Part shown: positions 41,838 through 51,136 of the stretch, one piece after another | Numbering within the stretch: position 1 is the stretch's first letter | Layout: every line of letters starts with the position of its first letter | Program-made: the position numbers and the translations under genes | The notes under the pieces: generated by a model | Database searches by the model: none | Seen by the model: only the letters and a program-made list of their open reading frames with translations | Told to the model about the DNA's origin: nothing | Source of the DNA: Mesorhizobium sp. C432A | Lineage (GTDB): Bacteria > Pseudomonadota > Alphaproteobacteria > Rhizobiales > Rhizobiaceae | Length of the DNA: 64,000 nucleotides | Direction of reading: 5' to 3' | Assembly (NCBI RefSeq): GCF_030323145.1 | Contig: NZ_CP100470.1 | Span: 3,513,001 to 3,577,000 of the forward strand

Positions 41838-43460
41838 TTACCCCTGTTCCTGCATACGGTGAGCGATCGCCCGATGCAGATCGGGCGCAGCCGCGACCAG
41901 CGCCCTGGCCGCCTCCGACTGCGGATGATCGAGCACGTCACCGGTCTTGCCGCGCTCGACGATCCTGCCGTCATGCATGACCAGCACCTCATCGGTGATG
42001 GCGCGGGCGACGGTCAAATCGTGGGTGATGAAGAGATAGCCGATGCCGAGCTTCTGGTTGAGCTCTGCGAACAGGTCGAGGATCTGGGCGCGGATCGAGA
42101 CGTCGAGCGCCGAGACCGGCTCGTCGGCGACGACCAGCTTCGGCCTAGTGATGATGGCGCGGGCGATCGACAGGCGCTGGCGCTGGCCGCCGGAAAACTC
42201 ATGCGGATATTTGTCCATGTCGCTGGTGCCGAGGCCGACCTCGTGCAGCGCATGCGCCACCATCTCGCGCCGCTCAGCCGGTGTCGGCTTCGTCTCCAGT
42301 ACATGCAGCGGCTCGGCGACCAGTTTTACGACCTTCTGGCGCGGGTCGAAAGAGCCGTAGGGATCCTGGAACACGACCTGCATGTCGCGCCGCGCGGCTT
42401 TGAGCTCCGCCTCGCTTTTGCCGGTTATGGTCTCGCCGCGAAAGCGGATCGTTCCCGATGTCGATTTGTCGAGCGCCAGGATCATGCGGGCAAGCGTTGA
42501 CTTGCCGCAGCCGGAGCGGCCGACCAGCGCCACCGATTGGCCCGGCGCCAGCGACAAGGACACGTCGTCGACGGCGCGGATCGGAGCCGCTGACTTGAAC
42601 AGGGAGGTGCGCCGGCCCGGATAGTCCCGTGTCACGCCTTCGACCTCAAGCAGCGGTTTGCCCTGGCCGGCGGCGTGAACCTTGGCGCGCGCGGGCACGT
42701 GCATGGAGGCCAGCGCCAGCTGGCGCGTGTAGGGATGCAGCTGTTCCGACAGCGTGCGTGCGGTGTCGCCGGCTTCCATCACCTCGCCATGGCGCAGAAT
42801 GGTGATGCGGTCGGCCATTTCGGTGACGACCGCGAGATCGTGCGAGATCAACAGCAGGCCCATTCGGTTTTCGCTGACAAGGCCGCGCAAGAGGTCGAGG
42901 ATCTGCGCCTGCAGCACCACGTCGAGCGCCGTGGTCGGCTCGTCGGCGATGAGCAGCTTGGGTTTCAATGCGCAGGCAATGGCGATGACGACGCGCTGGC
43001 GCTGGCCGCCCGACAGTTCGTGCGGATAGCGCGACAGCGGGAATTTGGCCTCCGGCAGGCCAACGCGGTCGAGCATTTTGCGCGCGCGGTCTTCGGCGTC
43101 GGCACGGCTTGCCCTAGTGTGCCAGCGTATGCCTTCGGCGACCTGCTCGCCGATGGTCTTGACGGGGTTGAGCGCCGTCATCGGCTCCTGGAACACCATG
43201 CCGATGTCGTCGCCGCGCAGCGCGCACATCTGGTCCTCGGTTGCGGCCAGAATATCGATGCCGTCGAAGGTCACGCGGCCGGTGGCGCGCGCCGCATGCG
43301 GCAGAAGCTGCATGATGGTCAGCGCCGTCATCGATTTGCCGGAACCGGATTCACCGACCAGGCCCATCACCTCGCCGGGCGCGACGGAGAGCTCGACCCC
43401 TTTCAGGATCGGCGTGTCGCCGACGGCCAGCGACAGGTTCTCGATCTGCAGCAGGCTCAT
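41838..43460 (-). CDS. Double ATPase subunit of a Dpp-type peptide ABC transporter
   Basis: This 540-aa protein joins two ABC ATPase domains (DppD and DppF equivalents) in one chain. Domain 1 has Walker A GESGSGKS, signature LSGGQRQRV and LLIADEPTTALD. Domain 2 has GRSGCGKS, FSGGQRQRLS and LVVADEPVSALD. The start codon overlaps the permease stop (ATGA, 43457-43460). Such fusions power uptake of peptides, opines or nickel-like complexes in rhizobia. It is the last gene of the operon. Confidence 0.93.
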   Translation of the reverse strand: MSLLQIENLSLAVGDTPILKGVELSVAPGEVMGLVGESGSGKSMTALTIMQLLPHAARATGRVTFDGIDILAATEDQMCALRGDDIGMVFQEPMTALNPVKTIGEQVAEGIRWHTRASRADAEDRARKMLDRVGLPEAKFPLSRYPHELSGGQRQRVVIAIACALKPKLLIADEPTTALDVVLQAQILDLLRGLVSENRMGLLLISHDLAVVTEMADRITILRHGEVMEAGDTARTLSEQLHPYTRQLALASMHVPARAKVHAAGQGKPLLEVEGVTRDYPGRRTSLFKSAAPIRAVDDVSLSLAPGQSVALVGRSGCGKSTLARMILALDKSTSGTIRFRGETITGKSEAELKAARRDMQVVFQDPYGSFDPRQKVVKLVAEPLHVLETKPTPAERREMVAHALHEVGLGTSDMDKYPHEFSGGQRQRLSIARAIITRPKLVVADEPVSALDVSIRAQILDLFAELNQKLGIGYLFITHDLTVARAITDEVLVMHDGRIVERGKTGDVLDHPQSEAARALVAAAPDLHRAIAHRMQEQG

Positions 43461-44326
43461 CGCTGCCGCCGCGATTTCGGGTCGAGTATGTCGGCGATGC
43501 CGTCGCCGAGCAGATTGAGCCCAAGCACGGTGACGACAATGGCCATGCCGGGGAAGATGGCCATCCACGGCGCCACCACCATGCGCGTCTGAGCGTCGAA
43601 CAGCATGCGGCCCCAGCTCGGCATTGGCGGCTGGGCGCCGAGGCCGACATAGGAGAGGCCGGCTTCGGCCAAAATGCCAAGCGCGAACTGGATGGTGCCT
43701 TGCACCAGAAGCAGCGTGGCGATGTTGGGCAGCACGTGCTCGGTTGTAATCTGCGCTTTGCTCTTGCCGGCGGCGCGGGCGGCGAGGATGAATTCGCGCG
43801 GCCAGATCGCCAGCGCGCCGGCGCGGGCGACGCGCGCAAACACCGGGATGTTGAAGATGCCGATGGCGATGATGGCGTTGATTGCGCCCGGTCCGAAGAT
43901 GGCGGTGATCATGATCGCCGACAGCAGCGCCGGGAAGGCGAAGACGAGGTCGGTCAGCCGCATCAGCGCCTCGTCGACCAACCCGCCGCGCGCCGCGGCG
44001 AAGGCGCCGAGCGGCACGCCGACGCCCATGCCGATGCCGACCGCGACCAGCGCCACGGCAATCGAGTTGCGGGCGCCGACCATGATCATCGACAGGATGT
44101 CGCGGCCGAAATGATCGGTGCCGAACCAGTGCGCCGCAGAGGGCGCCAGCGTCTTGTCCGAGATCACCAGTTTGGTCACGTCGTAGGGCGTCCAGACGTA
44201 GGAGATGACCGCTATTGCAGCCACCAGCACCGTGATGGCGAAGCCGATGAGGAAGGAGCGGTTGCGGAAGGCCTTGGCCAGAATGCTGCCCAACGTCTCC
44301 TGCGGGATGTCGATGTGCAGCGTCAT
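43457..44326 (-). CDS. ABC transporter permease, DppC-like
   Basis: This 289-aa permease has six hydrophobic segments, the N-terminal OppC-type segment (NRSFLIGFAITVLVAAIAVISYV) and the EAA-type loop REFILAARAAGKSKAQITTEHVLPN. It overlaps both its neighbours by 4 nt and pairs with the DppB-like permease. Confidence 0.92.
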   Translation of the reverse strand: MTLHIDIPQETLGSILAKAFRNRSFLIGFAITVLVAAIAVISYVWTPYDVTKLVISDKTLAPSAAHWFGTDHFGRDILSMIMVGARNSIAVALVAVGIGMGVGVPLGAFAAARGGLVDEALMRLTDLVFAFPALLSAIMITAIFGPGAINAIIAIGIFNIPVFARVARAGALAIWPREFILAARAAGKSKAQITTEHVLPNIATLLLVQGTIQFALGILAEAGLSYVGLGAQPPMPSWGRMLFDAQTRMVVAPWMAIFPGMAIVVTVLGLNLLGDGIADILDPKSRRQR

Positions 44327-45270
44327 TGCCGGCCTCGAAGGCGCGGATCGACGATGGCGTAGGAGACGTCGACGACGAGGTTGACCGCAATGACGGCGAC
44401 GACCAGCAGCATGACGATGCTTTCGACGACGATCAGGTCGCGCTGAGTGATCGCCTGGAACACCAGCCGTCCGAGGCCGGGGAGATAAAAGACGTTCTCG
44501 ATGATGATGGTGCCGGCGAGCAGGAAGGCGAATTGCAGGCCCAGAATGGTCAGAACCGGGATCATCGCGTTGCGCAGCGCGTGCCGCCACAGCACGGCGC
44601 GATAGGGCAGGCCCTTGGCGCGGGCGGTGCGGATATAGTCCTCGTTCAGCACCTCGATCAGCGCCGAGCGGGCAACGCGCGCCAGGATCGCCGCCTGCGG
44701 CAGAGCGAGGGCGATGGCCGGCAGCAGCAGCGATTTCAGCGCCGGCCAGGCGCCGGCGCTCCAGCCGGGAAAGCCGCCGGCCGGCACCAGCCGCAGCCAG
44801 ACGGCAAAGAGGTAGATCAGCATCAGCGCGAACCAGAAGTTCGGGATGGCGACGCCGAGCTGGGCGGCGCCCATGGCGATCGTATCACCGGCCCGCCCGC
44901 GCCGGCTGGCGGAATAGAGCCCGACCGGGATGGCAATGATGGTGGACAGCGCCAGCGCGATCAGCGCCAGCGGCAGGGAAACCGCCATGCGCTCGCGGAC
45001 AATGTCGATGACCGGCACTGAATAAGTGTAGGAGCGGCCGAAATCGAGGCTGAGCAGACCGCCGACCCAGTGGAGGTAGCGCAGGAGAAGCGGCGCGTTG
45101 AGGCCCATCTGGTTGCGCAGGAGTTCGACCTGCTCGGCGCTGGCGTTGAGGCCAAGCATCAGCCGCGCCGGATCGCCGGGCAGGATTTCGAGCACGGCGA
45201 AGACGACCATCGAGGCCAGGATCAAGGTTGCGATGGCGATTGCGAGGCGTTTGAGGAGGTAGGCGGTCAT
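44323..45270 (-). CDS. ABC transporter permease, DppB-like
   Basis: This 315-aa permease begins MTAYLLKRLAIAIATLILASMVVF and contains GLNAPLLLRYLHWVGGLLSLDFGRSY and the EAA loop EDYIRTARAKGLPYRAVLWRHALRN, typical of DppB/OppB. Its stop overlaps the DppC-like start. A 244-nt gap with a long inverted repeat separates it from the binding protein gene. Confidence 0.92.
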   Translation of the reverse strand: MTAYLLKRLAIAIATLILASMVVFAVLEILPGDPARLMLGLNASAEQVELLRNQMGLNAPLLLRYLHWVGGLLSLDFGRSYTYSVPVIDIVRERMAVSLPLALIALALSTIIAIPVGLYSASRRGRAGDTIAMGAAQLGVAIPNFWFALMLIYLFAVWLRLVPAGGFPGWSAGAWPALKSLLLPAIALALPQAAILARVARSALIEVLNEDYIRTARAKGLPYRAVLWRHALRNAMIPVLTILGLQFAFLLAGTIIIENVFYLPGLGRLVFQAITQRDLIVVESIVMLLVVAVIAVNLVVDVSYAIVDPRLRGRQ

Positions 45271-45319
45271 GGTGGAGGGGCGCCCGGTGCGGCTGCGCCT
45301 TGAAAGTCGAGTTCCCGCC

Positions 45320-45478
45320 CACCCCCCTCTGTCCTGCCGGACATCTCCCCCGCAAGGGGGGAGATCAGCAGGTTCTGTGTCGTCGACCAGCGTTCAACGT
45401 TCGCGATAGGCGAAAGCGGAGATGATAGCCCGATCTCCCCCCTTGCGGGGGAGATGCCCGGCAGGGCAGAGGGGGGTG
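45320..45478. repeat. Long inverted repeat between binding-protein and permease genes
   Basis: Arms at 45320-45366 and 45432-45478, each 47 nt, match in 45 positions (the two differences lie in the CCTGCCGGACAT segment). The spacer is 65 nt. Each arm itself contains a hairpin around CCCCGCAAGGGG. This element is frequent in Rhizobiales genomes. In RNA the arms would form a very stable stem in the operon message. Confidence 0.9.
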
Positions 45479-45514
45479 TGACGGAGCGCAAACGCCGCCC
45501 TTTGGCCCGCCGCC

Positions 45515-46990
45515 TCAATCCGTCCACTTCACCTTGGTCAGATCATTCGCCTGGATCGGCGCATTCTCCCACAGGCCCTGCAGCTTGACGTCCCAGACGC
45601 CGACCTTCGGCAGTTCATAGAGGAACCCCACCACGGCGTCGTCGGCCAGGATCTTCTGTGCTTCGCCGAGCAGCGTGTTGCGCTTGGCGTCGTCGGAGGT
45701 GAGGTTCAGCTCGGCGATGATCTTGTCGAAGGCGGGGTTGTCGTAGTTGAAGTAGTAGTCCTTGCGCGAGTAGATATCGATGTCGTTGGGCTCGGTGTGG
45801 GAGACGATGGTCAGGTCGTAATCCTTCTTGGTGAACACCTGATCCAGCCACTGCGCCCATTCGACTGGAATGATTTCCAGGTCGATGCCGACATCGCGCA
45901 GCTGCGAGGCGATGATCTCGCCGCCAAGCCGTGCATAGGAAGGCGGCGGCAGCTTCAGCGTCGCCTTAATGCCGTTTTCGAAGCCGGCTTGCTTCAGCAG
46001 CTCCTTGGCCTTGTCGACATTGTGCGGGTACAGGCCGGTGAGGTCGACATAGGCCTTGCTGGCGGGCGACATGTGCGAGCCGATCGGCACGCCGAGGCCG
46101 GCCGAGGCGCCGTCGATGATCGCCTTGCGGTCGAGCGCGAAGGCAATTGCCTGCCGCACCTCGAGCTTGTCGAAAGGCGGCTTCTTGTTGTTGATCGCCA
46201 GAATGGTCTCGCCCTCAGTCGAGCCGATCACCACCTTGAAGCGCGGATCGTCCTTGACCTGCGCGACGCTGTCGGGATCGAAGAAAGGGAAAGCCTGGAT
46301 GTCGCCGGAGAGCAGCGCCGGCACGGCGGCGGCGGCGTCGGGAACGATGCGGAACTCGGCCTTGTCGAGGAACACCGGGGCGCCCCAGTAAGTGTCCGAT
46401 TTCACCAGCGTGATCGACGAGCCCTTGGCCCAGCTCTGGAATTTGAACGGGCCGGTGCCGATGGGCTTTTCCTTGTTGGTGTCGGCGCTCTCGGGCGCCA
46501 CGATCACCGCGTCGCCCCAGCCCAGATTGTAGAGGAACGACCCCTGCGGGTTCTTCAGCGTCACCTTGACCGTCGTCGGATCGACGACTTCGACCGTATC
46601 GATGGAGGCGAACAGGGCTTTTTGCGCGTTGACCGAATTGTCGGCGCGGGCGCGGTCGAGCGAGAACTTCACGTCGCCGGCGTCGAAATCGCTGCCGTCA
46701 TGGAATTTGACGCCGGTGTGCAGCTTGAAGGTGTAGACCTTGCCATCGTCGGAAATGGCCCAGCTCTCGGCAAGGTCGGGCAGCACTTCGCCATTCGGAC
46801 CGATGCGGGTCAGGCCCTCGAAGACGTTGGCGTAGAGCACTTCGTCGATCGCCGCGGCAGCACCGGCGGTCGGATCGAGATGTGGCGGCTCGAGCGTAAT
46901 GCCGATCACCAGGTCGGTGCGTGCGGCAAATGCCTGACTGCCGGCCAGTGCCAGCACCGCGGCGGCAAGAATGGTTTTCCACAATTTCAT
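45515..46990 (-). CDS. Peptide/opine-type ABC transporter substrate-binding protein (SBP family 5)
   Basis: This 491-aa periplasmic protein starts at ATG 46990 with a signal peptide (MKLWKTILAAAVLALAGSQAFA) and a GGGAGTTGC upstream. Family 5 features include DLVIGITLEPPHLDPTAGAAAAIDEVLYANVFEGLTRI near the start and GTGPFKFQSW. It is the receptor of the downstream permease pair. The ligand is not readable; peptides, oligomers or amides are typical. It is preceded by an M20 hydrolase that may act on the imported compound. Confidence 0.92.
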   Translation of the reverse strand: MKLWKTILAAAVLALAGSQAFAARTDLVIGITLEPPHLDPTAGAAAAIDEVLYANVFEGLTRIGPNGEVLPDLAESWAISDDGKVYTFKLHTGVKFHDGSDFDAGDVKFSLDRARADNSVNAQKALFASIDTVEVVDPTTVKVTLKNPQGSFLYNLGWGDAVIVAPESADTNKEKPIGTGPFKFQSWAKGSSITLVKSDTYWGAPVFLDKAEFRIVPDAAAAVPALLSGDIQAFPFFDPDSVAQVKDDPRFKVVIGSTEGETILAINNKKPPFDKLEVRQAIAFALDRKAIIDGASAGLGVPIGSHMSPASKAYVDLTGLYPHNVDKAKELLKQAGFENGIKATLKLPPPSYARLGGEIIASQLRDVGIDLEIIPVEWAQWLDQVFTKKDYDLTIVSHTEPNDIDIYSRKDYYFNYDNPAFDKIIAELNLTSDDAKRNTLLGEAQKILADDAVVGFLYELPKVGVWDVKLQGLWENAPIQANDLTKVKWTD

Positions 46991-47111
46991 CGTGCAACTC
47001 CCAAATGCTCGAACCCTGGTGCGATAGAAGCGTGATTTCGAGGTGGAGTAAATTGCGTTTCGTGCTCCGCAGCGGCGCGGGGAGGAATGTTTTTTCAGCG
47101 AAGTCGATGGT

Positions 47112-48392
47112 TCAGTCCGCGGCCGTGCCCCTAAGCAGCACATTCAGCCCGATCGCCATCACCTTGGCCGACTCCACCATATCAGAGATACCGACCCATT
47201 CGTCGGGCCGGTGGGCGAGGTCCAAAATGCCCGGGCCATAGGCGATGCAATCATAGATGTGGCCGATGCGGGCGATGTGCTTCTGGTCGTAAGTGCCTGG
47301 TGAAATGACATAATCCGGCTCACGGTCGAAGATCGCCATGATGCCTTGCGCCACCGCCTTGACCACCGGCGCGTCGCGCTCGGTCATCAGCGGCAGCACC
47401 TCCATCAGGTCGCGAATCTCGTAGTCGAACTTTTTGCGCTCGCGCTTCAGCCGGTCGAGGATATCGGTCACCTCGCTCTTGACCGTGGCAAGGTCCTCCT
47501 CGAGCAGGAAGCGGCGGTCGATGGTCAGCCGGCAGGCGTCGGGCACGTTGGGTGAGGGCAGGCCGGGGCGGAAATCCTCGGTCTGGCCGCCATGGATCGA
47601 GTTGATGTTCATGGTCGAGCGCTTTGCGCCTTGGGGCACGACAGGCATGCGCGTCACCTTGCGGTCGAGCGCCGGAAACAGTTCATCCTCGAAGGCCTGC
47701 AGCACGGCGCCCATGTGGCGCACCGCATTGTCGCCGAGGAACGGCATCGAGCCATGCGCGATCTCGCCCTTGGTCTCGATCTCCGCCCACCAGACGCCGC
47801 GATGGCCAAGACAGATGCGGTCCTTGTTCAGCGGCTCCGGGATGATGACGTGGTCGACCTTGGGTTTCGAGAAATAGCCAAGCTTCGCCAGATGGGCGAC
47901 GCCGCCGAAGCCGCCGGACTCCTCATCGACCGTGCCCGAAATTTCGATGGCGCCGGGAAAGTCGGGGAATACCTCCATGAAGGCTTCCGCCGCGATGATC
48001 GAGGCGGCCATGCCCCCTTTCATGTCGCAGGCGCCGCGGCCGTAGACCTTGCCGTCCTTCACCACCCCGGCAAAGGGATCGACGCTCCAGCCTTCGCCGG
48101 CTTCGACCACATCGATGTGCGAGTTGAAATGGACACAGGCTCCAGGCGAGCGGCCGTCGAAGCGGGCGACGACATTGACGCGGGGATAGCGGTCGGTGTC
48201 GCCGGGCGTGCCTTCGGCGCGGATGAATTCGGTTTCGAAGCCAAGCCTGCCTAGGCGCGCACCGATATATTCGGCGCAGGGGCGATAGGCTTCGCCAGGC
48301 GGGTTGATGGTCGGGAAGCGGATCAGGTCGGCGGTCAGTGCGACCAGGTCATCAACACGGGCGTCTATCGCTTTGAAGAGTCGTTTGTTCAT
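47112..48392 (-). CDS. M20-family amidohydrolase (ArgE/DapE-like)
   Basis: This 426-aa metallohydrolase starts at 48392 (MNKRLFKAIDARVDDLVALTADLIRFPTINPPG). Zn-binding residues are visible as His-Asp in HFNSHIDVV, Asp in GRGACDMKGG, the catalytic Glu pair in TVDEESGGFGG, and His in LGHRG/YDQKHIARIGH. It resembles acetylornithine deacetylases and succinyl-diaminopimelate desuccinylases. Position 121 nt upstream of the binding protein suggests it hydrolyses an imported N-acyl amino acid or peptide. Confidence 0.9.
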   Translation of the reverse strand: MNKRLFKAIDARVDDLVALTADLIRFPTINPPGEAYRPCAEYIGARLGRLGFETEFIRAEGTPGDTDRYPRVNVVARFDGRSPGACVHFNSHIDVVEAGEGWSVDPFAGVVKDGKVYGRGACDMKGGMAASIIAAEAFMEVFPDFPGAIEISGTVDEESGGFGGVAHLAKLGYFSKPKVDHVIIPEPLNKDRICLGHRGVWWAEIETKGEIAHGSMPFLGDNAVRHMGAVLQAFEDELFPALDRKVTRMPVVPQGAKRSTMNINSIHGGQTEDFRPGLPSPNVPDACRLTIDRRFLLEEDLATVKSEVTDILDRLKRERKKFDYEIRDLMEVLPLMTERDAPVVKAVAQGIMAIFDREPDYVISPGTYDQKHIARIGHIYDCIAYGPGILDLAHRPDEWVGISDMVESAKVMAIGLNVLLRGTAAD

Positions 48393-48614
48393 TCCCGGAT
48401 TTGAGCAGGCAAGGGGGTGGTTTTGCAAGCATCGCGCCACTGGCGCCGAAACTTCGTGTCGCAGCGGCAACTATGGCGGAAAATCGTTCAAATTCGCTGC
48501 TTTAGATTGGCGAATTTATCAAGGAGTGTGTGTTAGATCACTCACCTGTCGTTAAAAAGATGAAAAACCGCGTGATGACAGGGCAGGCAAGGGGCATCAA
48601 AGGGGTTTGATCTC

Positions 48615-49046
48615 ATGACTAAAATCGTTCTCATGGCAGCTGCTTTTGCGGCGATGCTGTTCGGCACGTCCATCGAAAGCAGGGCTGCCTCGCTGGTGGC
48701 CAGCATCGACGTCTCGTCGCAGACCATGACCGTCAGCCAATACGGCCAGGTGCTTTATCGCTGGAGCGTGTCGACCGCCCGCAGTGGCTATTTCACGCCG
48801 CGCGGCACCTATCGGCCGCAACGCACGGCGCGGATGTGGTATTCGAAGAAATACCACATGTCGCCAATGCCTTACTCGGTGTTCTTCCATGGCGGCTACG
48901 CCATCCACGGCACCGGCGCGGTCAGGCAGCTAGGGCGTCCGGCATCGCATGGCTGCGTGCGGCTGCACACCGCCAATGCCGCGATGTTCTATGCGATGGT
49001 GCGCGAAGTCGGCTTCGGCAATACGCGGATCGTTGTGACGAACTGA
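48615..49046 (+). CDS. Exported L,D-transpeptidase (YkuD)
   Basis: This 143-aa protein has a signal peptide (MTKIVLMAAAFAAMLFGTSIESRAA) and the YkuD catalytic signature HG(x)14-16 SHGCVRLH, read here as YAIHGTGAVRQLGRPASHGCVRLH, with active Cys. It cross-links peptidoglycan or links lipoprotein to it. AGGGG lies upstream of the ATG. Single domain, typical short rhizobial form. Confidence 0.93.
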   Translation: MTKIVLMAAAFAAMLFGTSIESRAASLVASIDVSSQTMTVSQYGQVLYRWSVSTARSGYFTPRGTYRPQRTARMWYSKKYHMSPMPYSVFFHGGYAIHGTGAVRQLGRPASHGCVRLHTANAAMFYAMVREVGFGNTRIVVTN

Positions 49047-49059
49047 GGCTTTCGACGAC

Positions 49060-50067
49060 TTAAGATTGACGCTGCCCCTGGCCGGTGGCGTTGGCCTGTC
49101 CGCGCCGGCGGCGACGCCGGCCTGAGATTTCCCACCTTTTGTGGAACCACATCCACTGTCCCGGATCTTCGCGCACCCAGCGCTCGACCACGTCGGCGAG
49201 CAGTTGGGTGGTGGCCGCGACATCGACGCTGCCGCTTTCATTGCGCGGCAAGGTCAGCTTGTCCTCGATCTCGAGGCGGAAGCGGTTGCCTGGCAGCCGC
49301 ACACATCGCGCCGGATAGACGTCGCAATCATAGTGACGGGCGAGCATGCCCAGAACCGGATTGCTCTGGCATGGGCGATTAAAGAAGATCGTCTCCAGTC
49401 CGCTGGAGAATTTCTGGTCGACCAAAACGCCGATATTGCCGCCTTTCTCCAGAATCGACGCCAACGCGAAGGAGGCGCCGGTCGAAGACGGCAGCAAGGC
49501 GCCCATGCTCGAACGCCGCGTCGAATGGATATAATCGGCGAGGTAAGGATTGTTCGGCGGACGAAACAGCGCCGTGATCTTCATGCCGAACGTCGCGGCA
49601 GCCACCGGCAGCAATTCAAAATTGCCGAGATGGCCGGTGAACAGGATATGCGGTTTGTCCTCGCCAGCTATCTGATGGAAATGGTCGGCGCCACCGACTT
49701 CGACGCGGCCGGGCGTCGCTGCGTTCGGATCATAGTCGAAGAGGGCGTCAAGAAAGATGTATTCGGCGGCGAGCCGGGCCATGTTGCCCCACATGTCGGA
49801 GGCGATGGCCTCGATCTCGACATCGCTCTTTTCGGGATAGGCAAGGCGCAGATTGTTGATGGCGACACGGTGGCGCCCGACCCACGGACCGATGCGCCGT
49901 GCCGCCCGGTCGGCGAAATTGAGCGCCCTGTCCGCGGGCAAGAGGCGCAGCAGCGAGATGATCGTCATCGCCACGCGCGCCACCAGCCAGTGCTCCATCT
50001 GGCGCAGTCTTCGGCCATAGCGGAACATGAAGTCCCGGCGGGCTTTCTTGAACACCTTGCCGACCAT
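49060..50067 (-). CDS. lpxXL: Lipid A very-long-chain acyltransferase LpxXL
   Basis: This 335-aa member of the HtrB/LpxL acyltransferase family has a hydrophobic N-terminal segment and the catalytic motif HLGNFEL (H-x4-E). It should transfer the 27-hydroxyoctacosanoate made on AcpXL to lipid A. The gene follows adh2XL by 4 nt in the conserved rhizobial order. Its C-terminus is unusually basic, with six consecutive Arg residues followed by GQANATGQGQRQS. Confidence 0.92.
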   Translation of the reverse strand: MVGKVFKKARRDFMFRYGRRLRQMEHWLVARVAMTIISLLRLLPADRALNFADRAARRIGPWVGRHRVAINNLRLAYPEKSDVEIEAIASDMWGNMARLAAEYIFLDALFDYDPNAATPGRVEVGGADHFHQIAGEDKPHILFTGHLGNFELLPVAAATFGMKITALFRPPNNPYLADYIHSTRRSSMGALLPSSTGASFALASILEKGGNIGVLVDQKFSSGLETIFFNRPCQSNPVLGMLARHYDCDVYPARCVRLPGNRFRLEIEDKLTLPRNESGSVDVAATTQLLADVVERWVREDPGQWMWFHKRWEISGRRRRRRGQANATGQGQRQS

Positions 50068-50071
50068 AGTC

Positions 50072-51100
50072 CTAAGAAACGCGCAGGATGATCTTGCCGA
50101 ACACGTCGCGGCCTTCCATGCGCTTCAACGCGGCGTCGATGCCGTCGAAGCCGACTTCGGTGTCGATGACAGGTGCGACCTGTCCCGCCGCCATCTTCTG
50201 CATGGCGTTGGCCATGTTCTCCATGCGGCAGCCGAAGGACCCAAGCAGCTTCAGCTGCTGCTGGAACAGCTGCATCAGATTGATCTGCGTCGACACGCCG
50301 GAGGTCGAGCCGCAGGTGACCAGGCGGCCGCCGCGCTTGAGGCACAGCATCGAGGCGGCAAAGGTGTCGGCGCCGACATGTTCGAAGACGACGTCGACGC
50401 CCTTCTTCCTGGTGAGCTTGCGCACGACGCCTTCGAAACGATCGTCGCGGTAGTTGATGACATGGTCGGCGCCGAGCGCCTTGGCCTTGTCGATCTTGTC
50501 GTTGGAACCGACCGTGGTGATGATGGTGCAACCCATGCGCTTGGCCAGCTGGATCGCCGCCGAGCCGATGCCGGAGCCGCCGGCATGGATGAGGATGGTT
50601 TCGCCGGGCTGCAGCTTGGCATTGTCGAACAGCATGTGCTCGACGGTGCCGAAGGTGACGGGGGCGACAGCCGCGCCGACATCGGTCACGCCGGGAGGAG
50701 CAGGGACCAGCAGGCGCGCCGGCAGGTTGATCTTCTCCTGCGCAAAGCCGTCGAGATGGAAGCCGTGGACGCCCGAGACATGTTCGCAGAGATTGTCACG
50801 GCCTTCGCGGCAGGCGCGGCAAAGGCCGCAGGTGCGCGCGCCGTAGATCGACACCAATTGTCCGGGCAGCAGGCTGGAGACGCCGGGGCCGACAGCTTCG
50901 ACCTCGCCGGAGGCTTCGGCGCCGACGACCAGCGGCAGCTTACGCTTGGCGAAGGCCATGCCACGCCAGCCCCAGACGTCGATATGGTTCAGCGCCACCG
51001 CCTTGATGCGCAGCGTGACTTCGCCCAATGTGGGGGGCGGCGGGGGCGGCAGGTCCACCGTTTCAAGACGGCGGTCCTCGATAAGTTGCAGTGCGCGCAT
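50072..51100 (-). CDS. adh2XL: Zinc-binding MDR dehydrogenase of the very-long-chain lipid A cluster
   Basis: This 342-aa medium-chain dehydrogenase/reductase has GAEASGEVEAVGPGVS, a structural-Zn cysteine set (ARTCGLCRACREGRDNLCEH), and the NAD(P) motif IHAGGSGIGSAAIQLAKRMG. In rhizobia the orthologous gene, adh2XL, lies in the acpXL-lpxXL operon and is thought to act as enoyl or keto reductase for C28 acyl chains. Here it stands between fabF1XL and lpxXL. Confidence 0.88.
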   Translation of the reverse strand: MRALQLIEDRRLETVDLPPPPPPTLGEVTLRIKAVALNHIDVWGWRGMAFAKRKLPLVVGAEASGEVEAVGPGVSSLLPGQLVSIYGARTCGLCRACREGRDNLCEHVSGVHGFHLDGFAQEKINLPARLLVPAPPGVTDVGAAVAPVTFGTVEHMLFDNAKLQPGETILIHAGGSGIGSAAIQLAKRMGCTIITTVGSNDKIDKAKALGADHVINYRDDRFEGVVRKLTRKKGVDVVFEHVGADTFAASMLCLKRGGRLVTCGSTSGVSTQINLMQLFQQQLKLLGSFGCRMENMANAMQKMAAGQVAPVIDTEVGFDGIDAALKRMEGRDVFGKIILRVS

Positions 51101-51136
51101 GGAGCCTGTCAGTTCAGTCTGGCTGAAAAAGGTCGC

